The notes below the pieces were generated by a model that had not been told where the DNA came from, searched no databases, and saw only the letters and a program-made list of their open reading frames with translations. The translations under genes and the position numbers were made by a program. Positions 37,245-45,042 of a stretch of 64,000 bases of DNA are shown in pieces. Within the stretch, counting starts at the first letter, position 1. The number at the start of each line of letters is the position of its first letter. The stretch is from Alkalihalobacillus deserti (GTDB lineage Bacteria; Bacillota; Bacilli; Bacillales; Bacillaceae_D), in assembly GCF_020734105.1 (NCBI RefSeq), contig NZ_JAJAFR010000003.1, forward strand, positions 186,001 to 250,000, written 5' to 3'.

Positions 37245-37661
37245 ATGAGAATCGCCTTAATTGCACATGACCAGAAAAAAGAGGAAATGATTCATTTTAC
37301 GATTGCTTATGAAGCAATATTAGCTAAGCATGAACTATTTGGAACGGGAACAACAGGAACGAGAATCATGGAAGCTACGAAATTAAATGTTACTCGATTT
37401 AAATCCGGACCACTGGGGGGCGATCAGCAGATAGGGGCACTCGTCGCTGAGAATAAGTTCGATTTAATTTTATTTTTCCGAGATCCTTTGACTGCTCAAC
37501 CTCACGAGCCTGATGTCACAGCACTTATTCGTTTATGTGATGTGCGTAAGGTTCCTCTCGCCACAAACTTAGGAACAGCTGAGGTGTTAATAAAAGGTTT
37601 AGATCGAGGGGACTTTGCTTGGAGAGAAGAAGATAAGGATGAGCTTAATGGGAAAGCTTGA
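37245..37661 (+). CDS. mgsA: Methylglyoxal synthase
   Basis: MgsA converts dihydroxyacetone phosphate to methylglyoxal. The active-site segments [28 protein letters not shown] and [12 protein letters not shown] are complete. 138 residues. Followed directly by the bacillithiol genes, whose thiol product helps detoxify methylglyoxal. Confidence 0.97.
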   Translation: MRIALIAHDQKKEEMIHFTIAYEAILAKHELFGTGTTGTRIMEATKLNVTRFKSGPLGGDQQIGALVAENKFDLILFFRDPLTAQPHEPDVTALIRLCDVRKVPLATNLGTAEVLIKGLDRGDFAWREEDKDELNGKA

Positions 37662-38373
37662 TATTCTTGCTTTTGGTGCTCATCCTGACGATGTTGAAAT
37701 TGGGATGGGTGCAACATTAGCTAAATATGTAGAAGCTGGTTATCGTGTTGGGATTTGCAATTTAACAAAAGCAGAATTATCTTCGAATGGGACAGTGGAA
37801 ATTAGACAGGAAGAAGCCAAACGTGCTAGTGCCGTTCTTGGTGTAGACGTTCCGATTCAATTAACATTGGCTGATCGTGGACTTAAGACGGTTTCAGATC
37901 AACAGCTATCGGAATTGGTTTCCGTCATTAGAGAGCTTCAGCCAACGATCGTCTTTGCCCCTTTTAAAGAGGATCGGCATCCAGATCACGGCGCTTGTGC
38001 CACACTTGTTGAGGAAGCTGTATTCAATGCAGGAATCAAAAAATATCAGTGTGCGAGCAAGTTGAAAGCCTATCGACCTCTGAACCTTTTTTATTATTTT
38101 ATTAACGGATATCAACATCCTGACTTTGTCGTCGATGTTACTCATTTTATGGATAAAAAAATACAAGCGTTATTAGCTTATAAAAGTCAGTTTGTGAAGA
38201 CAGACGATTCTATTGATACGCCATTAACGAATGATTACATAGCGGTTGTTGAAGCGAGGGAACGTTTATTCGGAAATGAAGTGGGTGTGCCTTTTGCAGA
38301 AGGATTTATGAGTTCCAAACCAATCATTGTTACGGATTTCTTTGCGGGAAAGGATCGTGACAATGAAACTTAA
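37648..38373 (+). CDS. bshB1: Bacillithiol biosynthesis deacetylase BshB1
   Basis: BshB1 deacetylates GlcNAc-malate in bacillithiol synthesis. It is a zinc hydrolase of the LmbE type: [12 protein letters not shown] near residue 10 and later DRHPDHGA carry the ligands. ATG 37648 (241 residues) overlaps mgsA by 14 bases and has AAGGATGAG upstream; ATG 37639 is a possible alternative. Confidence 0.94.
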   Translation: MGKLDILAFGAHPDDVEIGMGATLAKYVEAGYRVGICNLTKAELSSNGTVEIRQEEAKRASAVLGVDVPIQLTLADRGLKTVSDQQLSELVSVIRELQPTIVFAPFKEDRHPDHGACATLVEEAVFNAGIKKYQCASKLKAYRPLNLFYYFINGYQHPDFVVDVTHFMDKKIQALLAYKSQFVKTDDSIDTPLTNDYIAVVEARERLFGNEVGVPFAEGFMSSKPIIVTDFFAGKDRDNET

Positions 38374-39490
38374 AATCGGTATTAGCTGTTATCCTACTGT
38401 AGGTGGCTCAGGTGTCATTGCAACAGAGTTAGGCAAGTTATTAGCAGAACGAGGGCACGAGGTACACTTTATTACGTCAAGTGTACCGTTTCGTTTAGAT
38501 CGAGTGTATCCGAATATTTATTATCATGAGGTTGAAGTCAACCAGTATTCTGTGTTTCAATATCCACCTTATGATTTAACACTTGCAAGTAAAATGGCAG
38601 AAGTGGCTAAGAGACAAAAGTTAGATCTAATCCATGTCCACTATGCCGTCCCGCATGCGATCTGTGCTATTTTAGCTAAACAGATGCTTGGTAACAATTT
38701 AAAAATTATTACAACATTGCATGGGACAGATATAACGGTATTAGGTTATGATCCGTCCTTAAAAGATATAATTAAGTTTGGAATTGAACAGTCTGATCTT
38801 GTCACAGCGGTATCAAATGATTTAGTGACTCAAACAAGAGAATTAGTTCCAACCGAAAAAGAAATTGAAACTGTTTATAATTTCATCGATGAACGAGTTT
38901 ATACAAAACGTGATGTAGAAGAGTTAAAAGTTCATTACAAAATAGCTAAAGATGAACGAGTGATCATCCATATTTCCAATTTCCGTCCAGTCAAACGTGT
39001 TCCTGATATCGTAAAAAGCTTTGCTTTAATTTCAAAAAAAGTGAAATCAAAATTACTTCTAATTGGGGATGGACCAGAATTAGCGGTTGCTAGACAACTG
39101 GTAAAAGAGTTTGAGATTGAAGATCAGGTGTTGTTTTTAGGAAACCAAAAGCACATTGCAGAATTGCTTTCTATGAGCGACCTGATGTTGCTTTTAAGCG
39201 AAAAAGAAAGCTTTGGACTCGTCGCATTAGAAGCAATGGCTTGTGGCGTTCCAGTTATAGGAACAAATGCAGGAGGAATCCCAGAGGTCATAACAGATGG
39301 CGTAACTGGTTATTTATGCGATGTAGGCGACGTCACATGTGTGGCTGACAAGGCGATTATGTTATTATCAGATAATTCGAGTTATGCTGCTTTCTCATTG
39401 CGGGCAATTGAGCATGTGAGATCTGTTTTTCACTCTCAGATCATTGTGTCTGAATATGAGAACCTGTACAAAAAAGTATTGCAGAAATGA
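38363..39490 (+). CDS. bshA: N-acetyl-alpha-D-glucosaminyl L-malate synthase BshA
   Basis: BshA joins GlcNAc from UDP-GlcNAc to L-malate, the first step of bacillithiol synthesis. It is a GT-B family 4 glycosyltransferase: [11 protein letters not shown] near the start, [10 protein letters not shown], and the donor-binding [21 protein letters not shown] with the E-x7-E pattern. ATG 38363 overlaps bshB1; GTG 38357 is an alternative start. Confidence 0.95.
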   Translation: MKLKIGISCYPTVGGSGVIATELGKLLAERGHEVHFITSSVPFRLDRVYPNIYYHEVEVNQYSVFQYPPYDLTLASKMAEVAKRQKLDLIHVHYAVPHAICAILAKQMLGNNLKIITTLHGTDITVLGYDPSLKDIIKFGIEQSDLVTAVSNDLVTQTRELVPTEKEIETVYNFIDERVYTKRDVEELKVHYKIAKDERVIIHISNFRPVKRVPDIVKSFALISKKVKSKLLLIGDGPELAVARQLVKEFEIEDQVLFLGNQKHIAELLSMSDLMLLLSEKESFGLVALEAMACGVPVIGTNAGGIPEVITDGVTGYLCDVGDVTCVADKAIMLLSDNSSYAAFSLRAIEHVRSVFHSQIIVSEYENLYKKVLQK

Positions 39491-39500
39491 GGCAAAGACT

Positions 39501-40628
39501 GTGGTACAAGAATGGATTGAAGCGAGAACGCTTATTCATAAATTAAATCAGAACGGATATCAAACCTATATTGTTGGTGGCGCGGTTCGTGATCTCTTTT
39601 TAGGTAGAAAAATAGCTGATGTAGATATTGTGACAACTGCTACCTCAAAAGAAGTCTCAGAACTATTTGAGAAAACAGTTCAAATGAACAATCAGCATCA
39701 GACCGTCCTAGTAAGAGTGGGTCAGGAACTGTTTGAAGTAACCACGCTTCGAGGTGCTCGTTTTGAAGAGGATTTGATGCGTAGGGATTTGACTATAAAC
39801 AGTTTGGCCATGGATGAACAAGGTGTTTTGATAGATGTAGTAAATGGTAAGCAAGATCTATCTTTAAAACGGCTACGATCGTTTGATGCTAAAACTCGAA
39901 TGATAGAAGATCCCCTGCGAATGCTACGGGTCGCTAGGTTCATGAGCGAACTTGGATTTACGATAGACTCTGATCTTCTTACAACAATCACAGACAACCA
40001 TTCTGACATTAAAAAAGTAGCTGTTGAGAGAGTTGTCAAAGAATGGATTAAGATTCTAAAAGGAACATACCGTAATCAAGCTTTTTTTTTATTATTAGAA
40101 ACCGGTTTGTATAAGTCAATACCAAGACTTTCTCTAAATCCAAAAGCGCTAGAACAGTTATTAACTCTGAAGTCCTTAGCAGATCAATCAGAGATCATTT
40201 GTTGGACTGCCTTTTGTCTGTGTATGGATTATAAAAATGAAGAACCATTAAAGCAATTATGTCTTTCTAATGATCTGCTACGAGCTGTTAAAGTGAGGCT
40301 TTCCTTTAATCAAAAAAGAGAGAAGCATAGTTGGACGAGTATAGATTTATATTATTCGTCAATTAAAGTCGCTCAAGATGTTGAGAAATTGCGATTTTTG
40401 CGAGGACTCCCGAGACAGGATGAATGTGAGTTGAATTCTATTTGGCAATCACTGCCTATACATAGTCGGGCAGAACTAGCAATCACGGGGAAAGACCTAT
40501 TACAGGAGTTTAAAAGAGAACAAGGTCCTTGGCTTAAAGATAGGTTGCTTTTAGCAGAGAAGCTAGTTGTAGAGCGGAAATGTCTGAATGAAAAGTTCGA
40601 AATTATCGACGCATTAAAGGAGGTGTGA
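39501..40628 (+). CDS. cca: CCA-adding tRNA nucleotidyltransferase
   Basis: Cca builds and repairs the tRNA 3' CCA end. Motifs of the class II nucleotidyltransferase head: VGGAVRDLFLGR, the metal pair DVDIVT, RRDLTINSLAM and EDPLRMLRVARF. The start is GTG 39501 (375 residues) with GAGG at 39489-39492; the reading frame is open upstream into bshA. Confidence 0.95.
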   Translation: MVQEWIEARTLIHKLNQNGYQTYIVGGAVRDLFLGRKIADVDIVTTATSKEVSELFEKTVQMNNQHQTVLVRVGQELFEVTTLRGARFEEDLMRRDLTINSLAMDEQGVLIDVVNGKQDLSLKRLRSFDAKTRMIEDPLRMLRVARFMSELGFTIDSDLLTTITDNHSDIKKVAVERVVKEWIKILKGTYRNQAFFLLLETGLYKSIPRLSLNPKALEQLLTLKSLADQSEIICWTAFCLCMDYKNEEPLKQLCLSNDLLRAVKVRLSFNQKREKHSWTSIDLYYSSIKVAQDVEKLRFLRGLPRQDECELNSIWQSLPIHSRAELAITGKDLLQEFKREQGPWLKDRLLLAEKLVVERKCLNEKFEIIDALKEV

Positions 40629-40631
40629 GCA

Positions 40632-41612
40632 TTGCTAAAAGAAAAACTTTTGAAGGTCTTTGCTGATCACCCAGGAGAATTTGTATCAGGCGAAAAGATC
40701 AGTCAACAATTAGGTTGCTCGAGAACGGCCATATGGAAACATATAGATGAATTAAGAAAAAACGGTTATATATTAGAATCAGCACCTAGAAAAGGCTATC
40801 GACTAGTGAGTAAAGGAGATGGCATTCATTCACATGAAATTAAAGTAGGACTGAAAACGACTCGTCTTGGGATGGAGATCACCTATTTTGATGCGACGGA
40901 ATCCACTCAAATTGTTGCCCAAAAGTTGGCTCATAATGGTGTGAAGGAGGGACATGTCGTGATCGCCAATGAGCAGACAGCTGGAAAAGGGCGACTTGGT
41001 CGAAAATGGCATTCAAGATCGGGAACAAGCGTGGCGATGAGTATTATTTTACGCCCCGAGTTACCGCCTCAAAAAACACCTCAACTTACATTATTAACCG
41101 CTGTAGCCGTTGTACGTGCGTTAAAAAAGGAAATAGGTGTTAATTCGGAAATTAAATGGCCTAATGATATTTTAATTAATGGAAAAAAGCTTGTTGGTAT
41201 TTTAACGGAAATGCAAGCAGATCCAGATAGAGTTCATTCAGTTATTATTGGTATAGGTCTCAATGTCAATCAAAAGGAAGAAGATTTTGATCCTGACATT
41301 CGAGAGCTCGCAACTTCTTTAGCGATTGAAAAAAAAGAAACAGTTGAACGAGCACGAGTGATTTCTGCGATATTAAATGAATTTGAACAATTATATGACA
41401 TTTATCTAACAGAAGATTTTCGTCCCATTAAAGCTCTGTGGGAAACTCATTCCATCAGTGTTGGTACGTATATTTATGCTAGAACGGTACGTGAAGTGAT
41501 TTATGGATATGCCAAAGGGATTACAGACGATGGTATCTTATTACTTGAGGATGAACAAGGAAAGACACATCACATTTATTCAGCTGATATTGAAATTGCT
41601 TCCCAAATATAA
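40632..41612 (+). CDS. birA: Biotin-[acetyl-CoA-carboxylase] ligase / biotin repressor BirA
   Basis: A bifunctional protein: an N-terminal winged helix (ISQQLGCSRTAIWKHIDELRKNGY, residues about 23-46) that can repress biotin genes, and a ligase domain with TAGKGRLGRKWHS and KWPNDILINGKKLVGIL. 326 residues. The start is TTG 40632 with AAGGAGGTG at 40618-40626. Confidence 0.95.
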   Translation: MLKEKLLKVFADHPGEFVSGEKISQQLGCSRTAIWKHIDELRKNGYILESAPRKGYRLVSKGDGIHSHEIKVGLKTTRLGMEITYFDATESTQIVAQKLAHNGVKEGHVVIANEQTAGKGRLGRKWHSRSGTSVAMSIILRPELPPQKTPQLTLLTAVAVVRALKKEIGVNSEIKWPNDILINGKKLVGILTEMQADPDRVHSVIIGIGLNVNQKEEDFDPDIRELATSLAIEKKETVERARVISAILNEFEQLYDIYLTEDFRPIKALWETHSISVGTYIYARTVREVIYGYAKGITDDGILLLEDEQGKTHHIYSADIEIASQI

Positions 41613-41628
41613 AAGTTACTGTTATAAT
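41600..41628 (+). promoter_or_regulatory. Candidate promoter of the panB leader
   Basis: TTCCCA (41600-41605), 17 bases, TATAAT (41623-41628) with TG at 41620-41621 (extended -10). It overlaps the birA stop region. Confidence 0.65.
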
Positions 41629-41634
41629 TTTGGC

Positions 41635-41845
41635 AATGGGCGGTATCCTTTTTGGAACTGCACCGAACAACTAATTTATATACGGATCTGCCTTGATCCA
41701 GCTTGGACTAGGACAGAGGGGTTCATAACATAAACGTTAGAAACTTTTTCTTAACTTGAAATGGTTCTTAAGATTGGCCATAAGGCTGTAAGGGTTACCT
41801 CTGTGCTCAAGGTGTACGAATCTTGTGGGGTAATCCTTTTTCTTT
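41635..41845 (+). promoter_or_regulatory. Candidate attenuator leader RNA of panBCD
   Basis: The 288-base gap before panB contains a promoter, about 200 bases of structured RNA and a terminator, with no ORF with a ribosome binding site. Terminator: 41790-41801 pairs with 41827-41838 (12 bp, with wobbles) followed by T. Antiterminator: ACAGAGG (41713-41719) pairs with CCTCTGT (41798-41804), which would destroy the terminator. Further hairpins: CGGT/ACCG with an inner TCC/GGA (41641-41665) and GGATC/GATCC (about 41684-41699). A conserved pan RNA motif is known before panB genes in Firmicutes; whether this is a member was not tested. Confidence 0.6.
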
Positions 41846-41900
41846 TTTGTTCTGACGTTTATCGTGATTTGAGGCCCTCCTTATAAGGAGGAAAATGACA

Positions 41901-42740
41901 ATGAAAACAACAGCAAATTTTTCGAAAATGAAAAGGGAACAAGAAAAGATTACGATGATGACTGCGTATGACGCTCCAGCAGCTAGACTTGTTGAAGAAG
42001 CTGGAACAGATATGATTCTTGTTGGGGATTCACTTGGAATGGTCGTACTCGGTTATGATTCAACTGTACCTGTGACCATTGATGACATGGTGCTTCATAC
42101 GAAAGCAAGTCGCCGTGGTGCTCCAAATACGTTTATTGTAACAGATATGCCTTTTCTCACTTATCATTCAAGCATTCAAGACACACTTAAGCACGCTGGA
42201 CGATTGATGCAAGAAGGTGGAGCGAGTGCTGTTAAGCTTGAAGGTGCTGGCGATGTCGTTGAGACTATCAAAAAGCTAACAGCTGCTGGGGTTCCTGTTA
42301 TGGGACATCTTGGATTGACTCCACAATCGGTAGGTGTTCTAGGCGGCTATCGAGTTCAAGGAAGAGATGCTGCATCAGCTCGTACTCTTGTAGCTGATGC
42401 TAAGGCATTAGAACAAGCGGGTGCTTTTGCCATTGTAGTAGAATGCGTTCCAGAGCAGGTAGGGGCAATGCTTTCAGAAGCTTGTGATATCCCTATTATT
42501 GGGATAGGAGCTGGAGTCGATACTGACGGACAAGTACTTGTATATCATGATGTAATAGGTTACGGCGATGTTCACGTGCCAAAGTTTGTAAAAAACTATG
42601 CCCAAGTTTCACCAATTATTGGAATGGCGCTTAAATCATATGTGGATGAGGTCAAAACAAAAAGATTTCCAACACGAGATCATTCATTTACGATGAGTGA
42701 AGAGGAACTTAGAGGACTATATGGGGGAGTTCATTCGTGA
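41901..42740 (+). CDS. panB: 3-methyl-2-oxobutanoate hydroxymethyltransferase
   Basis: PanB makes ketopantoate for pantothenate and coenzyme [41 protein letters not shown] and [14 protein letters not shown] carry the metal and substrate ligands. ATG 41901 (279 residues) lies 9 bases after AAGGAGG; ATG 41895 would be too close. Confidence 0.97.
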   Translation: MKTTANFSKMKREQEKITMMTAYDAPAARLVEEAGTDMILVGDSLGMVVLGYDSTVPVTIDDMVLHTKASRRGAPNTFIVTDMPFLTYHSSIQDTLKHAGRLMQEGGASAVKLEGAGDVVETIKKLTAAGVPVMGHLGLTPQSVGVLGGYRVQGRDAASARTLVADAKALEQAGAFAIVVECVPEQVGAMLSEACDIPIIGIGAGVDTDGQVLVYHDVIGYGDVHVPKFVKNYAQVSPIIGMALKSYVDEVKTKRFPTRDHSFTMSEEELRGLYGGVHS

Positions 42741-43579
42741 AAGTCATTGAAACCATTGCAGAGATGAGACAACAAGTCACTTTGGCAAGAAAAACGGGAC
42801 AGACAGTCGGTTTTGTCCCGACAATGGGTTTTTTGCATGAAGGCCATTTAAGTTTGATTGAGGCAGCTAGAGAAAAGCATGATCTTGTCGTTGTTAGTAT
42901 TTTTGTCAATCCGTTACAATTTGGACCAAATGAAGATTTAGAGCGCTATCCTAGGGATTTCGAAAGGGATGAACGTCTCGCTAAGCAGGCTGGTACGGAC
43001 ATCATTTTTTATCCATCTGTTCAAGAAATGTACCCTGAGGCAATGCCAATGACGATTCATGTGATCAAAGGTGTGGATGTCCTTTGTGGGGCAAGTCGGC
43101 CTGGTCACTTTGATGGTGTAGCGACGGTAGTGATGAAATTATTTCAGATTATTCAACCAGATAAAGCTTTCTTTGGTCAAAAAGATGCGCAACAAATTGC
43201 TGTTATTATGAACATGGTTTCAGCTTTTAATCTACCTGTTCAGGTTATTGCTCGCCCGACCATTCGCGAAGAGGATGGACTAGCAAAAAGCTCAAGAAAT
43301 GTTTATTTGTCAGAACAAGAACGGCAAGAAGCTTCATTTCTATATGAAACGCTCCAGATTGGAGCTGAAATTATTAAATCTGGAGAGAAAAATCGCGATC
43401 GTGTTTTAGATCAAATGAAGGCTCGTTTAGATAAGGGGTCTGGTCAGCTAGATTATTTAACGATTCTTAGCTTTCCAAGTCTTAATGAAACGAAAACATT
43501 AACAGGTTCGATTATCATTGCGATTGCTTATTTTTATCAAAATGCTCGTTTAATTGATAATTATATAATTGAAGCGTAG
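42737..43579 (+). CDS. panC: Pantothenate synthetase
   Basis: PanC joins pantoate and beta-alanine with ATP. It is a nucleotidylyltransferase with the HIGH-like HEGH (residues 34-37) in [22 protein letters not shown] and the KMSKS-like [11 protein letters not shown]. 280 residues. The GTG start overlaps the panB stop (GTGA). Confidence 0.97.
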   Translation: MKVIETIAEMRQQVTLARKTGQTVGFVPTMGFLHEGHLSLIEAAREKHDLVVVSIFVNPLQFGPNEDLERYPRDFERDERLAKQAGTDIIFYPSVQEMYPEAMPMTIHVIKGVDVLCGASRPGHFDGVATVVMKLFQIIQPDKAFFGQKDAQQIAVIMNMVSAFNLPVQVIARPTIREEDGLAKSSRNVYLSEQERQEASFLYETLQIGAEIIKSGEKNRDRVLDQMKARLDKGSGQLDYLTILSFPSLNETKTLTGSIIIAIAYFYQNARLIDNYIIEA

Positions 43580-43590
43580 GAGGAACTACC

Positions 43591-43974
43591 ATGTACCGTA
43601 CAATGATGAAAGCCAAAATTCACCGTGCACGTGTAACGGAGTCGAATTTAAATTATGTTGGTAGTATAACCATTGATGAAGATATTATGGATGCTGTCGA
43701 CATTTTAGAAAATGAAAAAGTACAAATTGTTAACAATAATAATGGTGCTAGGTTTGAAACCTATGTGATTAAGGGACCTAGAGGCAGTAATGTTTTTTGT
43801 TTAAATGGAGCAGCTGCCAGGCTTGTCCATGAAGGTGATGTAATAATTGTGATTTCTTATGCTCTTGTGGCTGATGAAAAAGTGAAAGAACATAAACCGA
43901 GAGTAGCTATTATGAATGAGCATAATCAAATTGTTGAAATGTTACATGCAGAGCCAGCTTCTACCGTTCTATAA
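43591..43974 (+). CDS. panD: Aspartate 1-decarboxylase
   Basis: PanD makes beta-alanine for pantothenate. The proenzyme cleaves itself at G24-S25 (NYVGSITID) to form the pyruvoyl cofactor. [13 protein letters not shown] and LNGAAARL complete the active site. 127 residues. GGAGG precedes the ATG. Confidence 0.97.
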   Translation: MYRTMMKAKIHRARVTESNLNYVGSITIDEDIMDAVDILENEKVQIVNNNNGARFETYVIKGPRGSNVFCLNGAAARLVHEGDVIIVISYALVADEKVKEHKPRVAIMNEHNQIVEMLHAEPASTVL

Positions 43975-43984
43975 TTCGCATATT

Positions 43985-44039
43985 CCTCTCCTCTTCGATG
44001 AACACTTTAGATAAGCGTTTGTAGAGGAGGGGTTTTTTT
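43985..44039 (+). terminator. Terminator after panD that includes the next gene's start signals
   Basis: CCTCTCCTCT (43985-43994) pairs with AGAGGAGGGG (44023-44032), a 28-base loop containing a minor inner stem, then seven T at 44033-44039. The right arm is the Shine-Dalgarno sequence and the T-run contains the TTG start (44038-44040) of the following gene. Confidence 0.8.
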
Positions 44040-45006
44040 GAATGAATGGTTATCTTCATGGCAAACCATTTTTAAAGAGACAGAGAAAAAATGGACACTG
44101 ATGTCCGAAGAAGAACAGAAAGAGCAGATAAATTATTTAGAAGAAACAGCAGGCACGCTTTTAGATACATGGACAGAAATGGATGAAAAGATTAATGATT
44201 TGCGTGATGTAGTCGGTAAAAATGATTTAATTTCGTTTAGATCTAAAGGTACATGGTTGTACGAATTAGAGATGTTTGAACAAGCGAGTGATGAACTTGA
44301 AAAAGAAAAAACAATTGGAGAAAAAGATCTATTACGTAGGTTATATCTAGGTTATGCTTTGCTTTTTTCAAATCAAATGGCAAGAGCTAGAGAAACCTTT
44401 TTATATTTGGTACAAGTTAGTCCACATCCACATATTAAGCACTTTGCTTATATTGGCTTAGGTTGTGTGCAAACTCAAGAAGAGCGTGTTCAGGATGCGA
44501 TTGTTTCTTTCCAGTCAGCCAAACAACTTACGTTAACGACTGATGTCGTGTATAATTTAGGAGTATGCTATTTTTTTGAAGAAACGTTTCATCTCGCTGA
44601 AGAATATTTTATGGCTTATTGCGAAGAAGAACCTGAAGATGGTGAAGCCTTGTTCTTTTTAGGTTGTTGCCAATGGGAAACTGGAAAAAAGGATGAAGCG
44701 TGGGCATCTTGGACAACAAGTATTCACTTGTTGAAATCAAAAGAGGCTTTGCTTTCATTGGCCTATGTCTGTGAATGGCATGGTTATCATTATGCAGCTA
44801 TACATTGTTATAAAAGAATTCAGGAAAAACATGGGGAGACGATTCCTACTTTGCATGGTTTAGCTTGGAACTATGCTCTAATTGATAATAAGGAGAGCGC
44901 TCTTAAATTTTTCCGTGAAGTACTTCTTCTAGATCCGGGTAACAATGATATTAGAAAATCGCTTCATTGGCTTGGGGACACTTGGACAGAAGTACATGAA
45001 CTGTAA
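44038..45006 (+). CDS. TPR-repeat protein of unknown function
   Basis: A soluble 322-residue acidic protein, with a coiled-coil-like N-terminus (EEEQKEQINYLEETAG) and about five to six tetratricopeptide repeats from residue 75 onward. The start is TTG 44038, spaced six bases from GAGGAGGGG. Another in-frame ATG at 44101 has no ribosome binding site. B. subtilis has no such gene between panD and dinG. The role is unknown. Confidence 0.8.
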   Translation: MNEWLSSWQTIFKETEKKWTLMSEEEQKEQINYLEETAGTLLDTWTEMDEKINDLRDVVGKNDLISFRSKGTWLYELEMFEQASDELEKEKTIGEKDLLRRLYLGYALLFSNQMARARETFLYLVQVSPHPHIKHFAYIGLGCVQTQEERVQDAIVSFQSAKQLTLTTDVVYNLGVCYFFEETFHLAEEYFMAYCEEEPEDGEALFFLGCCQWETGKKDEAWASWTTSIHLLKSKEALLSLAYVCEWHGYHYAAIHCYKRIQEKHGETIPTLHGLAWNYALIDNKESALKFFREVLLLDPGNNDIRKSLHWLGDTWTEVHEL

Positions 45007-45042
45007 TTAAAGGAGTAGGGTCGTTTAAATAGAGGTGGAAAA

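Noticed and set aside
41503-41733. 76-residue open frame across the birA end and the panB leader
   Set aside because: It lies mostly in another frame of birA, lacks a ribosome binding site and ends in the structured leader.
41613-41900. T-box riboswitch before panB
   Set aside because: The conserved T-box sequence (AGGGTGGTACCGCG type) is not found; GGAACTGCACCG is only a faint likeness.
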